NCBI GenBank assembly: GCA_023935145.1
Contig: CM043701.1
Location: 71,130,317-71,194,316 of the forward strand
Source: Bretschneidera sinensis
Lineage: Eukaryota; Streptophyta; Magnoliopsida; Brassicales; Akaniaceae
DNA: 64,000 nt
Direction: 5' to 3'
The first letter of the stretch is position 1; every line of letters begins with the position of its first letter. Shown here in pieces: positions 28,494 through 40,199 of this stretch. A program made the translations under genes and the position numbers. A model generated the notes under the pieces. That model did no database searches and had not been told where the DNA came from. It worked only from the letters and a program-made list of their open reading frames with translations.

Positions 28494-30004
28494 TATCTAT
28501 GCATGGTGAACCCTATATCATATAATTATGGAGTTTTTAATTTTCATGTGAGTCATAAAAACATGCTAAAAGTCACATGAACATGCAAACATATAGAGAA
28601 AAATAATTTTAAAATGAAACAAGCAACGAAAAGGGACAAAAGAGCCTGGCTGCCACATTAAGTTGGCGGGAACATCTAGCCCCACTTCAAAGTGGTGGCT
28701 ATAGGTTGGTGAAATTTGGGATCTCTAGCTTCAGGTTTTGAATCCAAACTCTCAATTCAAAAAGTTTCAATTTAAAAGAACACAAAAAAAACTTTAAGTA
28801 ATCACATATCAATGTATTTAAGTAATAAAAACAAGTTTAAACACAATTTAAAACAACCAACAAGTGATTTAAATTAAACTAGATAGTAAAATATCAAAGA
28901 GAGATATATTAGATAGTGTACCAAGCTTATACCTTAATCACGTGTAGAACTCTCGCAAAGATCAATGAATTGCTTCTTTAGATCTTCCTTAAGTATCCTT
29001 ACATTAAATTCTAAGGTATAAAGCTCTTCTCATTCCTTGAAATTGGGTGGTTTTCTCCTTAAAAACTCTTAAGAAGTCGTCATTGCGAAGCGTTTGATCA
29101 GTGAACAAATCAGGCGTTGTTCATTGCTTACCATCTTCAAAAGATTAATAAATAAATAAAAAGACCATTTTGATGAATTATATTGATTGGGTATTGAGTT
29201 GGGTCTGCATTTTTTATATTAGATGTGTCTTTGGAGGCTAGGGTAATGTTTTGGTGAAAATGAAGTAAAAAAAAAAATTGCTTGCTTCGGAGTAGGATCA
29301 AAAGAGTTGGAAGAGATCCGCTTTAGGGCTGCTAAGAATGATATTTATAAGATTTAGGAGGTTCTATTAGGGTTAGGAATAAGTTCTATCCATCCTAGAG
29401 AGAATAGGAAAATGTTTAATGACTTCCCAAATCCAATTCCCACACAAACTAGCAAAATAAGGTATATTCTAGACCCTAACTTGGAACAGATCATTCTCAC
29501 TCATACGAATGAGTTTAGGGTTTTCTTGGACTTTTTGGAAATCCTTGAGAGTCTGTCCAAGTAGTGTTTAAAGTGAAAATTCTTCATGCATTTTAACTGA
29601 GAGCCCAACACTAAAATTGGTGAGTTTTAACACTATTTCGGTAAGTAATTAAATTCTCACTCATCTCTTATCTGATCAATGCCCATACTATATCATTTAA
29701 AATATAATTAAAATTTATATTGATCTAGAGAAGGGTAAGTTTTAATGATTTGAAAAATAAAACTTATTAAGCTCGAAAGTGAGGTTCTCAAAACAGCAAA
29801 AATGGGTCATTTGGAAAAAGTCATCTTTTGTGGCTTAGGAATTATCCTATTCTCTTATATCAATGAACTTTTGACATGGTAAACATTCAAACTAAGCAAG
29901 TAAATAACCTCAATCTCATGTATATCTCATCGTCTTTGTTGTTTTCATAAAATTCTATGAAGACAAATTATCATTTATCAAATGGAACAAAACTGGGTGT
30001 TTAC
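28494..30004. other. No recognisable gene
   Basis: AT-rich sequence with scattered stops in all frames. The only structure I noted is a short imperfect hairpin, AGCCCCACTTC...TGGTGGCT, at 28678-28700. It may be decayed LINE or host intergenic sequence. Confidence 0.6.
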
Positions 30005-30927
30005 AATTGGTTGCCAAGTCCTTCCATTTTCAAAACGGTTTCTCCAATGAGGATTATAATTGAATTTTCCACTGTTTAAAACCCAATTAATTCACATACC
30101 AAGTGGTAGAAGGCTGAATTGATTAATGAAGTGTTCTATCCCCATGAAAGAGAAATGATTCTACATTTGCTTTTATTTAATCATGAGGACAGTTTGATTT
30201 GGCATTATAAGAAGTCGAGTTTTTCCCTAGTAAAAAGTGCTTATCGAGTGGTTTTTTTAAAATCCAATATATGGAGAAAAAATGCAATGTTGGCATTATT
30301 TCTTTTTCGAGGAAACTTGCAACTACTAAAAGGGCTTTGGAAATTGAAAATCCCTACAATATTTAAACACTTCCTTTGAAGATCTATACCTGAATCCCTA
30401 CTAACCAAGTAACATCTTATCAAAAGGAAAGTGGTTACAGACCCTTTTTATGAATGTTGTGGTTTATAGATCGATTTGTGCAAACATGCTCTTATCTCTT
30501 GTAATGTAGTGAGGGTTGTTTGGGATTTTAGTCCTTGCGCACAAGTCTTGGTTTGTTCGAACGCAAACAATTTACGTAGTGTGTGTTTGGAACTAATGGG
30601 GGCAAAGGATGAAGAGCTCTTGATGGTGTCTTTTTTTAATTATTTGGGCAGTGCGAGATAACGAAAACTTAGTTATCTATGGAGGCAGCCATCTCCCACC
30701 CACTAAGATATTACAAAAAGCTCTAAATTACAATAATAAGGTGTCTTAGGCTCTTTCACAGTCATGGATGTAGCCATCAATTTTGGTGAGATGAAGAATA
30801 CCATATGTGAGTTATATAAAGTATAATAGAGATGAGGTTGTGCTTAGTGAAGAAAATTTAATAGGTGTGCACGTTGTAATACGAGATGACTCAATTGAGC
30901 CGCGTGCAACTACATCGATGAATGTAG
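30005..30927 (+). pseudogene. LINE remnant: zinc-binding RT region and start of RNase H
   Basis: Frames give DSLIWHYKKSSFSLVKSAYR, then LWKLKIPTIFKHFL, then CKHALISCNVVRVVWDFSPC. This is the zinc-binding region downstream of LINE RT (zf-RVT). Further on, ENLIGVHVVIRDDSIEPRAT is the start of the LINE RNase H domain. It breaks off at about 30927, and a compatible continuation (MIEAWAAL and RVARNLGFEIVLL) appears at 63690-63800. Many stops are present. Confidence 0.75.
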
Positions 30928-30930
30928 GTT

Positions 30931-31077
30931 GATCTATTTTTTGTTATTTTCTACTATTATTATTATGGTGATTTGTTTATTAGCGGTTTGCTTTCTCATC
31001 CTATTTTAATCACACAAAGATGGAAGAATATTTTTTAGGAATTTTATTTGTTTGTTTGATTATTGTTTTTCCTAACA
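30931..31077 (+). repeat. Direct-repeat copy of the sequence at 63540-63677
   Basis: About 140 bp with GATTTGT.TA.TTAG.GGTTT, TTTTAATCACAC and TTTATTTGTTTGTTTGATT, ending in C(C/T)AACAAAG. The copy at 63540-63677 is similar throughout. The right copy continues copia G's 3' LTR, so this left copy is probably the U5 end of another LTR of the same family. Confidence 0.7.
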
Positions 31078-31099
31078 AAGAGATCAAAGCACTTGGTTT

Positions 31100-31345
31100 G
31101 ATTTGGGTGGTCCCTCATATATGGGGAACACACCAAATAAATTAAAAAAAAATGAAGAAAAGAATGGAAGAAATGAAAGGAGTTGGAAGGTCTCTTTTAA
31201 TTTGTAGTTTCCAAGTATATGGAAATATTAAACTTATTAAGATGGTTCTTGTTCCAAGTGGTGTTGGGAATTTGCAACCATGATGTGGGCTGGTATTTAA
31301 ACATATACAGCGAAGCAGTTCTTGGTACAAAGAGAGTGAAAAAGG
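31100..31345 (+). repeat. Copia G 5' LTR fragment
   Basis: GGTCCCTCATATATGGGG, GATGGTTCTTGTTCCAAGTG, GTGTTGGGAATTTGC and GGTACAAAGAGAGTGAA all recur at 32193-32445. The fragment stops in an A-rich run and passes directly into pol sequence, so part of the LTR, the primer site, gag, integrase and most of RT are deleted. Confidence 0.75.
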
Positions 31346-32192
31346 AAGAAAAAAAAAAGCAAGGCCAAAGAAGATTCTTGAAATAAAGATCTCACGAGAT
31401 AGGAAAAATGGGAAGCTTTGGTTATCTTAGGAGAGATATATAGAAAAATTTCTTGATAGATTTAATATGAGTAAGTCTAAAGCAGTTACATGTCCACTTG
31501 AAGGTCATTTCAAACTCAGTTCTAAGCAATTTCCTATAAGTAAGAAGAGAAAGAGGAAATGAAGAAAGTGCCTTATGCACTTATTATTGGTAGTTTGATG
31601 TATGCTATCGTATGCACAATACCGAATATCATTCATGCTATTGGTGTGGTTAACCATTTCCTTTCTAATCCAGGTAATGAGCTTTGGGTTGCAATGAAAT
31701 GGATACTCAAGTATCTCATAGATACTTCCAAAGTGTGTATGTGCTTTGGTGATGGCAAGCTTGTGTTGGATGGTTTCACAAATTCATACATGGCTAGTGA
31801 TGTTGATTCCAAAAACTCTACTTCGAGGTACTTGATGTGTTTTGAAAATATAGTGTCATGGCAGTGAAGCTTACAAAAATAAGTTGCTTTGTCTACCACA
31901 TAGGTTGTGTACATTATAGTGACTGAAGTTGTTGTGGATTTCATTCCTCTTTAAAAAAAATCCAACATTTCATTCGAGATTTAAGAATTTTGAGGTGCAG
32001 TATTATTGGATTCGTGATGCTTCAGAGATGAAGCTGCTATAGCTTGAGAAGATTTATACAGATAAGAATGGTTCAAACATGATGACTAAAACCTTGTCCA
32101 ATGAGAAATTTGAGTTGTGTAAGAAGAAAGCGGACATAATGTTTCCATCCATTGGGGTGATGGTCCCCACCTGATTCGAGAGGGGGAGGTTT
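31346..32192 (+). pseudogene. Copia G RT end and RNase H
   Basis: MSKSKAVTCPLEGHFKLSSK-like codons (LINK from RT), then YALIIGSLMYAIVCTIPNII, then WILKYLIDTSKVCMCFGDGK and NSYMASDVDSKNSTSRYLMC, a copia RNase H with the first Asp at SYMASD. The later part (KMMTKTL-like, ELCKKKADIM) is frame-broken. The polypurine tract GAGAGGGGGAGG at 32177-32188 leads into the 3' LTR. Stops and frameshifts throughout. Confidence 0.8.
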
Positions 32193-32821
32193 GTTGAGTG
32201 GTCCCTCATATATGGGGACCACAACAAATGATTTTTTTTTTAAAAAAATTAAATGAAAAGAACGAAATAAATGGACAGAGTTGGAATGTGTCTTTTGACT
32301 TGTAGTTTCTAAGTCTTTGGAAATATTAAACTCATTAAGATGGTTCTTGTTCCAAGTGGTGTTGGGAATTTGCGACCATTATGTCGGCTGCTATTTAAAC
32401 ACATGTAGTGAAGCAATTCTCGGTACAAAGAGAGTGAACATACATAGAGAGTGAAAATGGTACAAAAAATAGAGTATGCTTTGTTTGGTTAACAAAACAA
32501 GGCCACTTTACTAGCACAATCCGGTATTGATCTGTGGTTCGATTTCGACAACATTTCAGTATGTTATTCTTAACAAAGTAAGTAATGTTTTTTACCAGTT
32601 CCGATCGTTGATTGGTTTCCTTATTTGTGTGTTTTCACTATCCATTTGGTGAGCTCTTTCTTATCTTTCTTGTTGTTATCATCCTTTTGGTAATGATCTA
32701 TTATTGTTACCCAAGAGATTAGTGCTCTTGATGTATTGGTGAGCAGTGATCTCTAGCTTTGATAGAAATACTTTTATTAAGTACCCATTATTTTTACATA
32801 GTGGAAAATTGACTAGACTAG
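32193..32821 (+). repeat. Copia G 3' LTR, proximal part
   Basis: It starts TGTTGAGTGGTCCCTC after the polypurine tract and matches 31100-31345. Copia C is inserted at 32821/32822. The rest of the LTR (GGTTTTTCCT...TTTGTGTTCTTGC, a typical copia U5) lies at 63471-63677. Confidence 0.75.
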
Positions 32822-32823
32822 TG

Positions 32824-32897
<74 letters not shown>

Positions 32898-33246
32898 TCC
32901 TAAAAATAAAGAAATAAGATGAGTATACAAAGAAATATATAAGAATATAGAATGAAAGAAGAAAGGAAAGAGAAAAAAGGAAGGAAGAATGGTAGTGCAT
33001 TGGCAGCAAGCAGTGTTTAGAAGTTTGAAAAGCAACAATTTTTGTCTTCAGTAGAAACCACTTCTTAAATTCAAATTTAAATGCATTTATTAACTTATTT
33101 TCAGTTGATAATTAACATTTTTTTTGGCCGGTTTGGATAGGTGCTTAAGCATTGATTCACTAGTATAAATAAGCAATAGTATTTTGTTACAAAAAAAAAA
33201 ATAAAAAATTACCTTCCACTCTAGCTCTTCTTTTCAGTCTCTCTAT
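32822..33246 (+). repeat. C 5' LTR, first part
   Basis: Matches 58007-58225 and the region just right of 63135: GGAAGAATGGTAGTGC, TTGGCAGCAAG and GTTTAGAAGTTTGAAAAGCA. Its start is swollen by a (TA)n run where the 3' LTR has TGTATATGTATATACAC. D enters after TCTAT at 33246. Confidence 0.8.
32824..32893. repeat. (TA)n microsatellite
   Basis: About 34 TA units at the very start of C's 5' LTR. It is absent from the 3' LTR, so it expanded after insertion. Confidence 0.95.
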
Positions 33247-35518
33247 TGTCACGACTCAAACCAATAAGATAATCATTATGAGTCAAGGACGCACAACCAA
33301 TTTAATTATTTTATTTTACTAAGAGTCAATTTTCTCATTTTCATCATCAACAGTTATCTCAATAAAATCCTCAAGTTTTCGCTTTGCTTTTGGATAAAAG
33401 ATATATGTACAATCCATATCAAAATATTCAAACTTTTACAATGTAACCAGAAAATAATTACAATAAACAACAACATGAGGAGAGAATATCAAAGATACCA
33501 CCTAACCTAGAAAACGCTCTTGATGGGAAAAAAGAACGTCTAACGCTCCTCGAAACCTGACCATTTTAACAAAAAAACGACCAGTCAGTTTTTAAAGCTG
33601 ATATGAGTTTAAACTACCAAAATTCAAATTCTCATACATCAAGAAATCACATTTGTTATATAAAAACATATAAACACATTTAGGAAACATTTAAAATATA
33701 AACTTTACATTTGATCAAAACACAAATCAACATTCATCATTTCGAAACAAATTATCATAAATTAATACTGAAAGTCATTAAACATGTCTTTTCATCATCT
33801 CAAATCCCATGAGTAATCAAATCATTTATTTTCTTGGGCTTGTTTCCAAAGAGTAAGTATACACAGAATCAATATATATAAATGTGTCATCATCCTGTAT
33901 CCCTATCCAGCAGGATACATATGATAATATCCCCATCCAACAGGATTAATAAGTGTCCCCATCTAGCAGGACATGTATCCAGATACAAAAAAAAAAATCA
34001 TACTACAGCTAAGTACAGAGTAATCTCTAAGGAAAACCCTTTTATTATCTCGTATCCCCATCAAATAGGATACTCGTATCCCCATCCAATAGAATACACA
34101 TATCCCCATCCAATAGGATACTCATATCCCCATCCAGCAGGTTACGTACAAAATACAATATAATAAATGTCTCTATCCAGTAGGACACTTCTGTGTATTA
34201 TTACAACATCAGTACCACGCCCATTCTCATCATTTCAATAACAATTTTCATTCTTAGTTCTTTTTATACTCAAAATATTGCATGAAAACTTTATTTCAAT
34301 AAATACAACTCATCTCATAAATCATTCAAAAATGACCAATCATATCAAATAAGAGATAATGATTCATATTTTCTTTTCAAATGTATAAATTTATCTTTTT
34401 CCCAAACAAATCATAAATTCAAGCACTTGACACATTTTTACCATATAAAAAGCAATAAGAATTTATATACAATTTAGTAGTAAAAACTCACATCAACTAC
34501 ACCCAATACAGATACTTTTCACAAAGGATGATTACTTAGACTTGTTCATCCTACTATACCTCCACCTAACTAGAAAACACTAATCAGTACTACTACCTCA
34601 TAACTTGATCTAAACCCTTATAATGGATTAAATGCATGTATATAGGCATGCATGTTCCAATTTATTTTCAAATTCAAAGTTTTAGTTACTTGAACTCTTT
34701 TCTTTACATATTCCATAAATTTTTTAACATCCCCAAACACATATATTTCATATTAAAAAATCTATTCAGTTAGTATATTTATACAAAAATTTCAGATTTT
34801 TAACCTCCCAATACCTTTAATTATACCATAAATTCTTAAATAATTAATCTAAAAGCTTTAAATAACAAAATTATTCAGTTGTGTGCATAGTTTTGCAACT
34901 CTAATAATTTAATAATTAAACTTTTTTGTCTAAATTCATGAAACAAACAATTCTTTATCTAAATGTTATATTATAATATAAAATTGAAATATGAGTCTTA
35001 TTGAAAACTTACCCAAAAGTGATGAAATCTTGGCATTGAAGTTGGATAACTGAAATTATCTAAAACTTTTGGAGAACTTTATCTAAATTTTTCTAGAGAG
35101 AAATAGAGTTGAAGAAAGGAAGAAAGAAAAAGAAAAAGAAGAAACAATGTAAGGCGTTAGTAAGAAAGCTGAAGTTTAAAGCTTTGTTCTCACTTTTTTT
35201 ATTATTATTATTCTATTATTTCATTAGAAAACCAAATCCTTCAAGTGAACATGAACATGAAGGCTTACCATGTTCTTCTTTTGATGCTTCATTTTTTTTA
35301 TATTTATTATTATTATATTATATAATATTAAACCATTTGGAAACTTATATATGTTTCCAGATATTTCTTGCGGATGCTTTTTTTTAAATTAAATTATTAT
35401 TATATTATATTTTTAATATATATATTATAAACTTTGGCACATGAAGTTCCAACATGTTTTGCATCTTTCATTTTTTTAAATTACAAAATTCTCTACTCTT
35501 TAAGGTGAATATTTTACA
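33247..35518 (-). repeat. D 3' LTR (left)
   Basis: Plus strand TGTCACGACTCAAACC to GAATATTTTACA, 2272 bp. It carries an eight-unit dyad array (33897-34190). Colinear with 43379-45628. Confidence 0.85.
33897..34190. repeat. Dyad-repeat array in D left LTR, eight units
   Basis: Units of the form GTATCC-CCATCCAGCA-GGATAC. The core ATC starts at 33905, 33935, 33961, 34060, 34084, 34108, 34132 and 34175. Units four to seven are spaced exactly 24 bp. Units at 33961 and 34175 have TGTCC/TGTCT on the left and GGACA on the right in place of TATCC and GGATA. The peptide YPHPIGYSYPHP arises from this array and is not a gene. Confidence 0.9.
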
Positions 35519-35522
35519 TTTT

Positions 35523-36343
35523 CTACCTGACTACAAAAAAAAAAATTCCTCGAAATTTACCTTGAGAATACAAAAGATGCAGATATTGGGCGCACATAGC
35601 TGACTCACGTTCCCACGTGGCTTCTTCAACCGCGTGATTATGTAATAGCACTTTCACTAACGGAATAGTTTTATTGCGCAACACTTGGTCTCGCTTATCC
35701 AAAATTTCACCTAGTTGCCCCATATAAGATAAATCTTCCTTTAGTGTAACATGATCAGAATGAAGTACGTGTGAAGGGTCAGGCAAATACTTTCTCAAGG
35801 AAGGCACATTGTAAACATCATAGATTTGGGCTAACTTTGGAGGTAAAGCAAAACGATAAGAGACAACACCAACTCTTTCAATTATCTCATAGAGCCCAAT
35901 ATAACGAGGATTAAGCTTACCCTTATGCCCAAATCTGAGTATGCCCTTCAAAGGTGCTATTCTCTCAAGAATACTCGATCGCCCACCTGAAATTCTAAAT
36001 CATGCCTTCTATGATACGCATAACTCCTTTGGCGATTTTGGGCTGCATTCAGGTTTTCTCAAATAATCTTTACTTTTTCAGTGGTAATTTGAACCAGTTT
36101 AGGACCTAACAACTATTTTTTCACATATTAGAGAATGACACTTTCTACCATAAAGTGCTGCATATGGGGCCATTCCAATACTAGACTGATAGCTTTATTA
36201 TAAGAAAATTCTATTAAAGGTAAATAAAAATCCAAATTACCATAAAAATTCAAGATACAACCCTCAACATATCCTCCAAATTTTGAATTGTATGCTCAAA
36301 CTGTCCATCAGTCTAGGGATGATAAGCAATACTAAAATTAAGC
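35523..36343 (-). pseudogene. D integrase C-terminus and chromodomain-like tail
   Basis: 36343-35952 is degenerate, with TKLNFSIAYHP followed by a stop in place of Gln before TDGQ. 35951-35523 is open for 142 codons: GHKGKLNPRYIGLYEIIERV, YNVPSLRKYLPDPSHVL, then LRNKTIPLVKVLLHNHAVEE and ATWERES. The final segment is the short chromodomain-like motif of Tekay elements, which is thought to help target integration to heterochromatin. The open frame runs almost to the LTR edge. Confidence 0.85.
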
Positions 36344-36348
36344 TTAGT

Positions 36349-38114
36349 TGTAACGACCCATCCCGGGTTGGCCACCCCTGAAACAATGTCATCACATTTT
36401 TAGAATCTCAGCACGACACATATATGCAACAACAAAAAATAAATAACACCAAAAGAAATTTACATCAATCCGATCTTTAAACATTCTATACAACGTAAAA
36501 TGCATGAATATTTACAAATAAAATTTTCACTTTATTTTCTCATTAGTCTAAGTATGATGACACGCACGTGGCTTACAAAAAATAATTTCTTCTGAACCTC
36601 AACTCACCAAACTATTTGTTAATTCTGCTACCTGAAAATCATTGTACAATGAGGAGTGAGCTTCACAAGGTCAGTGAATTAAATTTACTAAAAGTACTCA
36701 TTTGAATAAACAGTCTTTTAATATTTAAAACAATTTGTATCTTATATACTTGATGCTAGCACTCTACTATTACTCCATATGTCATAATATTCATTCTCTA
36801 TCAATCTCTTCCTCTTATTTATTGGTTCACCTCAAGACCATCAATTATCTCATAATTTCCTCGTAATGAGGTTCACATAATAAAATCTACCATTTACATG
36901 GTTCTTATCGCTATAGCTATAGCACACCACACCTCAACATTTCAATAATCTTATCACCATAACTGTCTCTTTCTGTGAGACTCAACCATCTATAATTAAA
37001 TTCCATCAAAGCTTGTCAAGATCCACTAAAATTCATCTCATCATAATTCGTATTAAAACATCAATATAACTCATCAAGAATTTCACTTATCGCTTTGATT
37101 ATTAAATCAACTTATTATTTCAAAAATATTATTTCTCTCCTAATAATTTTCTACATGTCCAAAATTCATATCATAATTATCAACCAAATCTTTATCTATC
37201 ATCACAACATAAGCTAATAATTTATTTTAATATTATCACTAAATTTTTCATTTTTATTTAGACTACTTAAAGTAAATCTAACTCACCACGTAGCACTTAA
37301 AGCTACCCGTGAATCACCTCCTTACATTTCTTGTTTTTCTCGAAAATTTCCCCGGTTGTAGATCATCAACACTTGACATCGTATTTATATAAATTTTCTA
37401 ATTTATTCTTCAATTCGATATAAACCACACACTTTGAAAATTCTCACTTTAAATACAGGGAAACTTCATAAATGTCAGAAATTCAAAATAACCATTACGT
37501 TATTTCCTTATGTTTTTCTGATGGCTTTTCATGATTCTCTATGAAATTTCACAGAAAACTCCTTCACAATTTTGCTCTTTCAGCATTTCTTTAAGTCCCC
37601 AAGTGTTTTGAGAAATAAATGATAAGTTGAAAGAAAATATGTGAAATCTGTAAACAGATTTCACATAGGTGTATATTTATACACAAGCTCGCTGCTTAAA
37701 CTGTCGGCAGCCTCAAATGCATCCTCCATCTGTCTTTAATCCCCCCTACTCAGTCTGCATTGTCTCCAAGTTTCATGAAACGTGCAAGACTTGTAGAGTT
37801 TCATTTGAAACTCTACATTCCTTTTTTCTTTGCTTGGCAGCAGGTGCTGCCACCTGCTACCTCCTTTGTTGACTTATTTTTTTAAAAAAAAATTTAAAAC
37901 ATTTTTTTTTCCTTCTTTTGCCTTCTCCCACCTTCTGGACGTTTACGTCAAAATTTTTTTTCTTTTCTTTTAATGACGTCCACGTTCCAAATTTTTTCTT
38001 CAAAAGAATTATTTTATTCAATATTAAATCCTTCGCGTAACTATATTATTTAAACTTCATGTCATATTTATTAAATTACTTATTTACCCTTACTTTACAA
38101 ATATGGGTATTATA
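36349..38114. mobile_element. Solo LTR in D integrase (TTAGT duplication)
   Basis: 1766 bp from TGTAACGACCCATCCCGGG to ATGGGTATTATA, flanked by perfect TTAGT (36344-36348 and 38115-38119). No internal element sequence remains. Ends of the form TGTAACGACCC...GGGTATTAYA are usual for chromovirus LTRs. The integrase frame is continuous across it (SAMGTN on one side, TKLNFS on the other). Orientation is uncertain; by analogy with D it may be minus. Confidence 0.8.
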
Positions 38115-38119
38115 TTAGT

Positions 38120-38331
38120 ACCCATGGCTGATTGAAAACTACGCAAAAAGCTCGAATTAATTCTCGGATCTCGATTTGATACTATGGATATTGGAACTCC
38201 ATGGAGTCTTATGATCTCTTAAACATATAACTATGTTAGTCACTCAAGAGAAAAGGTAATCTTAATAGCGAAGAAATGGCAGATTTAGTTAATCTATCAA
38301 TAATCATCCAAATAGCATTATGACCATCTTG
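38120..38331 (-). pseudogene. D integrase core fragment
   Basis: Between the two solo LTRs: DGHNAIWMIIDRLTKSA, then in another frame RLHGVPISIVSNRDPR, where the catalytic Asp of VSDRDPRF is Asn. At least one frameshift. Confidence 0.8.
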
Positions 38332-38336
38332 AGTAT

Positions 38337-39663
38337 TGGTGTGAAAATATTTGCAAGTGAACAAAATCGTAACAAGTAGTAAAGTTTTAAAGAAAAATGT
38401 GTCGAACCCACAAGGACTAATTGTGCTATTGAGTATTGAAATTTACCAAATTATTTACTATTTGGAAATAAAACGGAAATTTTAAAGACTTTGCCACCTA
38501 AATTAAACTAAAGTGCTTGACAAAGATAAATTAAAAGAAAAAAGAATAAAACTTAAAGTTGTAGAGATAATAAAAATAAATCTAGAGCTTTTGATTTCAC
38601 TTAGCTAATCCCACACAATTGATTATTCATTCTTATAAAATTCTAATTTTTCAAGTTAATGAAAAATAAATCCCTTAATTATTCAATGTTTTCTCTCGAA
38701 TAACATTAGAAATATCTCCACCTAATAATTCATCATATCTCTATTTAAATTAAATTATTTGAAAATTCATTAAGTTCTTTGGATTTTTCTTAATCTAAAA
38801 TCACACTAATTACGGTCCAGTATCTCTATCTTTCGTTCAACTAATGGTGTTTAATCCTAAAAGTTTCTAATCACAAATTACCTCTTGGTTTCATTATGAT
38901 TCAATAAATCAAACAATAATTGGCCAGAAAATTGCAAGCAATAAGATCAAGGATAAACACTCAACATAAAAACTTTGAAATAAAATAACTTGGAATTTAA
39001 ATTATGTGTTCAAAACTAGACTACATCAAAGCCCTGAAAAAAATAAAATTATTTCATAACAAATTTGAAATCAACCATGTTCTTATTGGAATGCATCAAA
39101 AGAAAACTAAAGAGAAGAGAATAAAACTCTTTTGCTTGAAATAAGTTGTCGAAGCATTCAAGATTGTTGAAAATCTCTCTTTATTGAGACTTGGCAGCCG
39201 CCCTCCTTTTCTTCTCTCTTTATTATTAATGTCTAGGAAAAATCTGAAGTCACTCCAATAAAAGAGCACCCGGCCATATATATAGGCAAACTACTAGAAA
39301 AGAAAAGGAAAGTAAAATGATACTAATCATTCTAGGAAAAGGAAAGACATTGAAATGGGAAATACTTCTACTACTAGGAAAACATGAAATAGGAAAGTAA
39401 CTAAAATGAAATATAACACAAAATAGGAAAAAGTGAGACCCAGGAAAAGGAAAGACACTGAAATGGGAAATACTTCTACTACTAGGAAAACATGAAATAA
39501 GAAAGTAACTAAAAGGAAATATAACACAAAATATGAAAAAGTGCATCACAAGCAATTAAAATAAAATAAATCAAAATCAAATCAAATCAAAAGAAATGAA
39601 GGAAAACTAACGATTTTAATAAGTAAACGAGTAATAAAAATTCATGTAAAAATTACACTTATC
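38337..39663 (-). mobile_element. Solo LTR of an Athila-like gypsy (AGTAT duplication)
   Basis: 1327 bp. On the minus strand it starts TGATAAGTGTAATTTTTACA and ends TATTTTCACACCA, with perfect AGTAT at 38332-38336 and 39664-39668. The start resembles the TGATAAGTGC of the E1/B LTRs. The phrase GTGTCGAACCCACAAGGAC near the left end parallels GTGTCGATTCCACAGGG in E2. It contains a 108-bp tandem duplication. Apparent open frames inside are made by that duplication. Confidence 0.85.
39334..39541. repeat. 108-bp tandem duplication inside the solo LTR
   Basis: AGGAAAAGGAAAGACA starts at 39334 and 39442. The units are nearly identical, differing at a handful of sites, so the duplication is younger than the LTR. 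Confidence 0.9.
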
Positions 39664-39668
39664 AAGTA

Positions 39669-40010
39669 TGAGGTAAACCAAATACAAAATCCATAGTGAT
39701 ATGCTCCCACTTCCATTCGGGAATGGAAAGAGACTGTGATAAACTAGCTAGCCTCTGATGCTCCACCTTAACTTGCTGACAAGTTAAATATTTTGAAACA
39801 AACTCCGCAATCTCACGTTTCATCTTAGGCCACCAATAGTTTTCTCCCATATTTGTATACATCTTTGTACTACCTGCATGCATTGAGTAGGCAGTACTAT
39901 GAGCTTCATCCATAATTTCCTTCTTCAATTCACTATCATTGGGTATACACAAACGAATCCCAAAAAGAAACATATCATCACTTCGAATTATAAAATCTTA
40001 TTTGACTTCA
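39669..40010 (-). pseudogene. D integrase zinc-binding domain
   Basis: MDEAHSTAYSMHAGSTKMYT (HxxxxH), NYWWPKMKREIAEFVSKYLT, CQQVKVEHQ, and then WEHITMDFVFGLP with the first catalytic Asp. The second Cys of CxxC is kept only in part (YLTCQQV), as is common. The solo LTR enters right after GLPHT. Confidence 0.85.
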
Positions 40011-40199
40011 TTCTACACTTCTCTTCGGATTCTCTGTATCTCCAAATCCCTATTTTGAGCTTGTAAGATACGATCCATCAACATTGGCCTAACTTTTTTA
40101 GTAGCCAATAATACTCCACTCATATGGCTCAATTCTACTCTCAAAGACCTCAAATCAGAATACAACTCTTCCTTAACATTTTTCAACACATTCAGCTTT

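Noticed and set aside
28678..28700. MITE terminal repeat
   Set aside because: Only one short imperfect hairpin is present, with no second end or target duplication found.
32679..33038. Protein with a YI repeat
   Set aside because: It is a translation of the (TA)n microsatellite.
33882..34163. Small repeat protein with YPHPIGYSYPHP
   Set aside because: It is a translation of the dyad array in D's LTR.
36349..38114. DNA transposon with terminal inverted repeats
   Set aside because: The short inverted ends and 5-bp duplication are equally typical of LTRs, and no transposase or longer inverted repeat was found.
39250..39555. Two overlapping hydrophobic proteins with a repeated FPISCFPSSRSISHF block
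   Set aside because: They come from a 108-bp tandem duplication inside a solo LTR.
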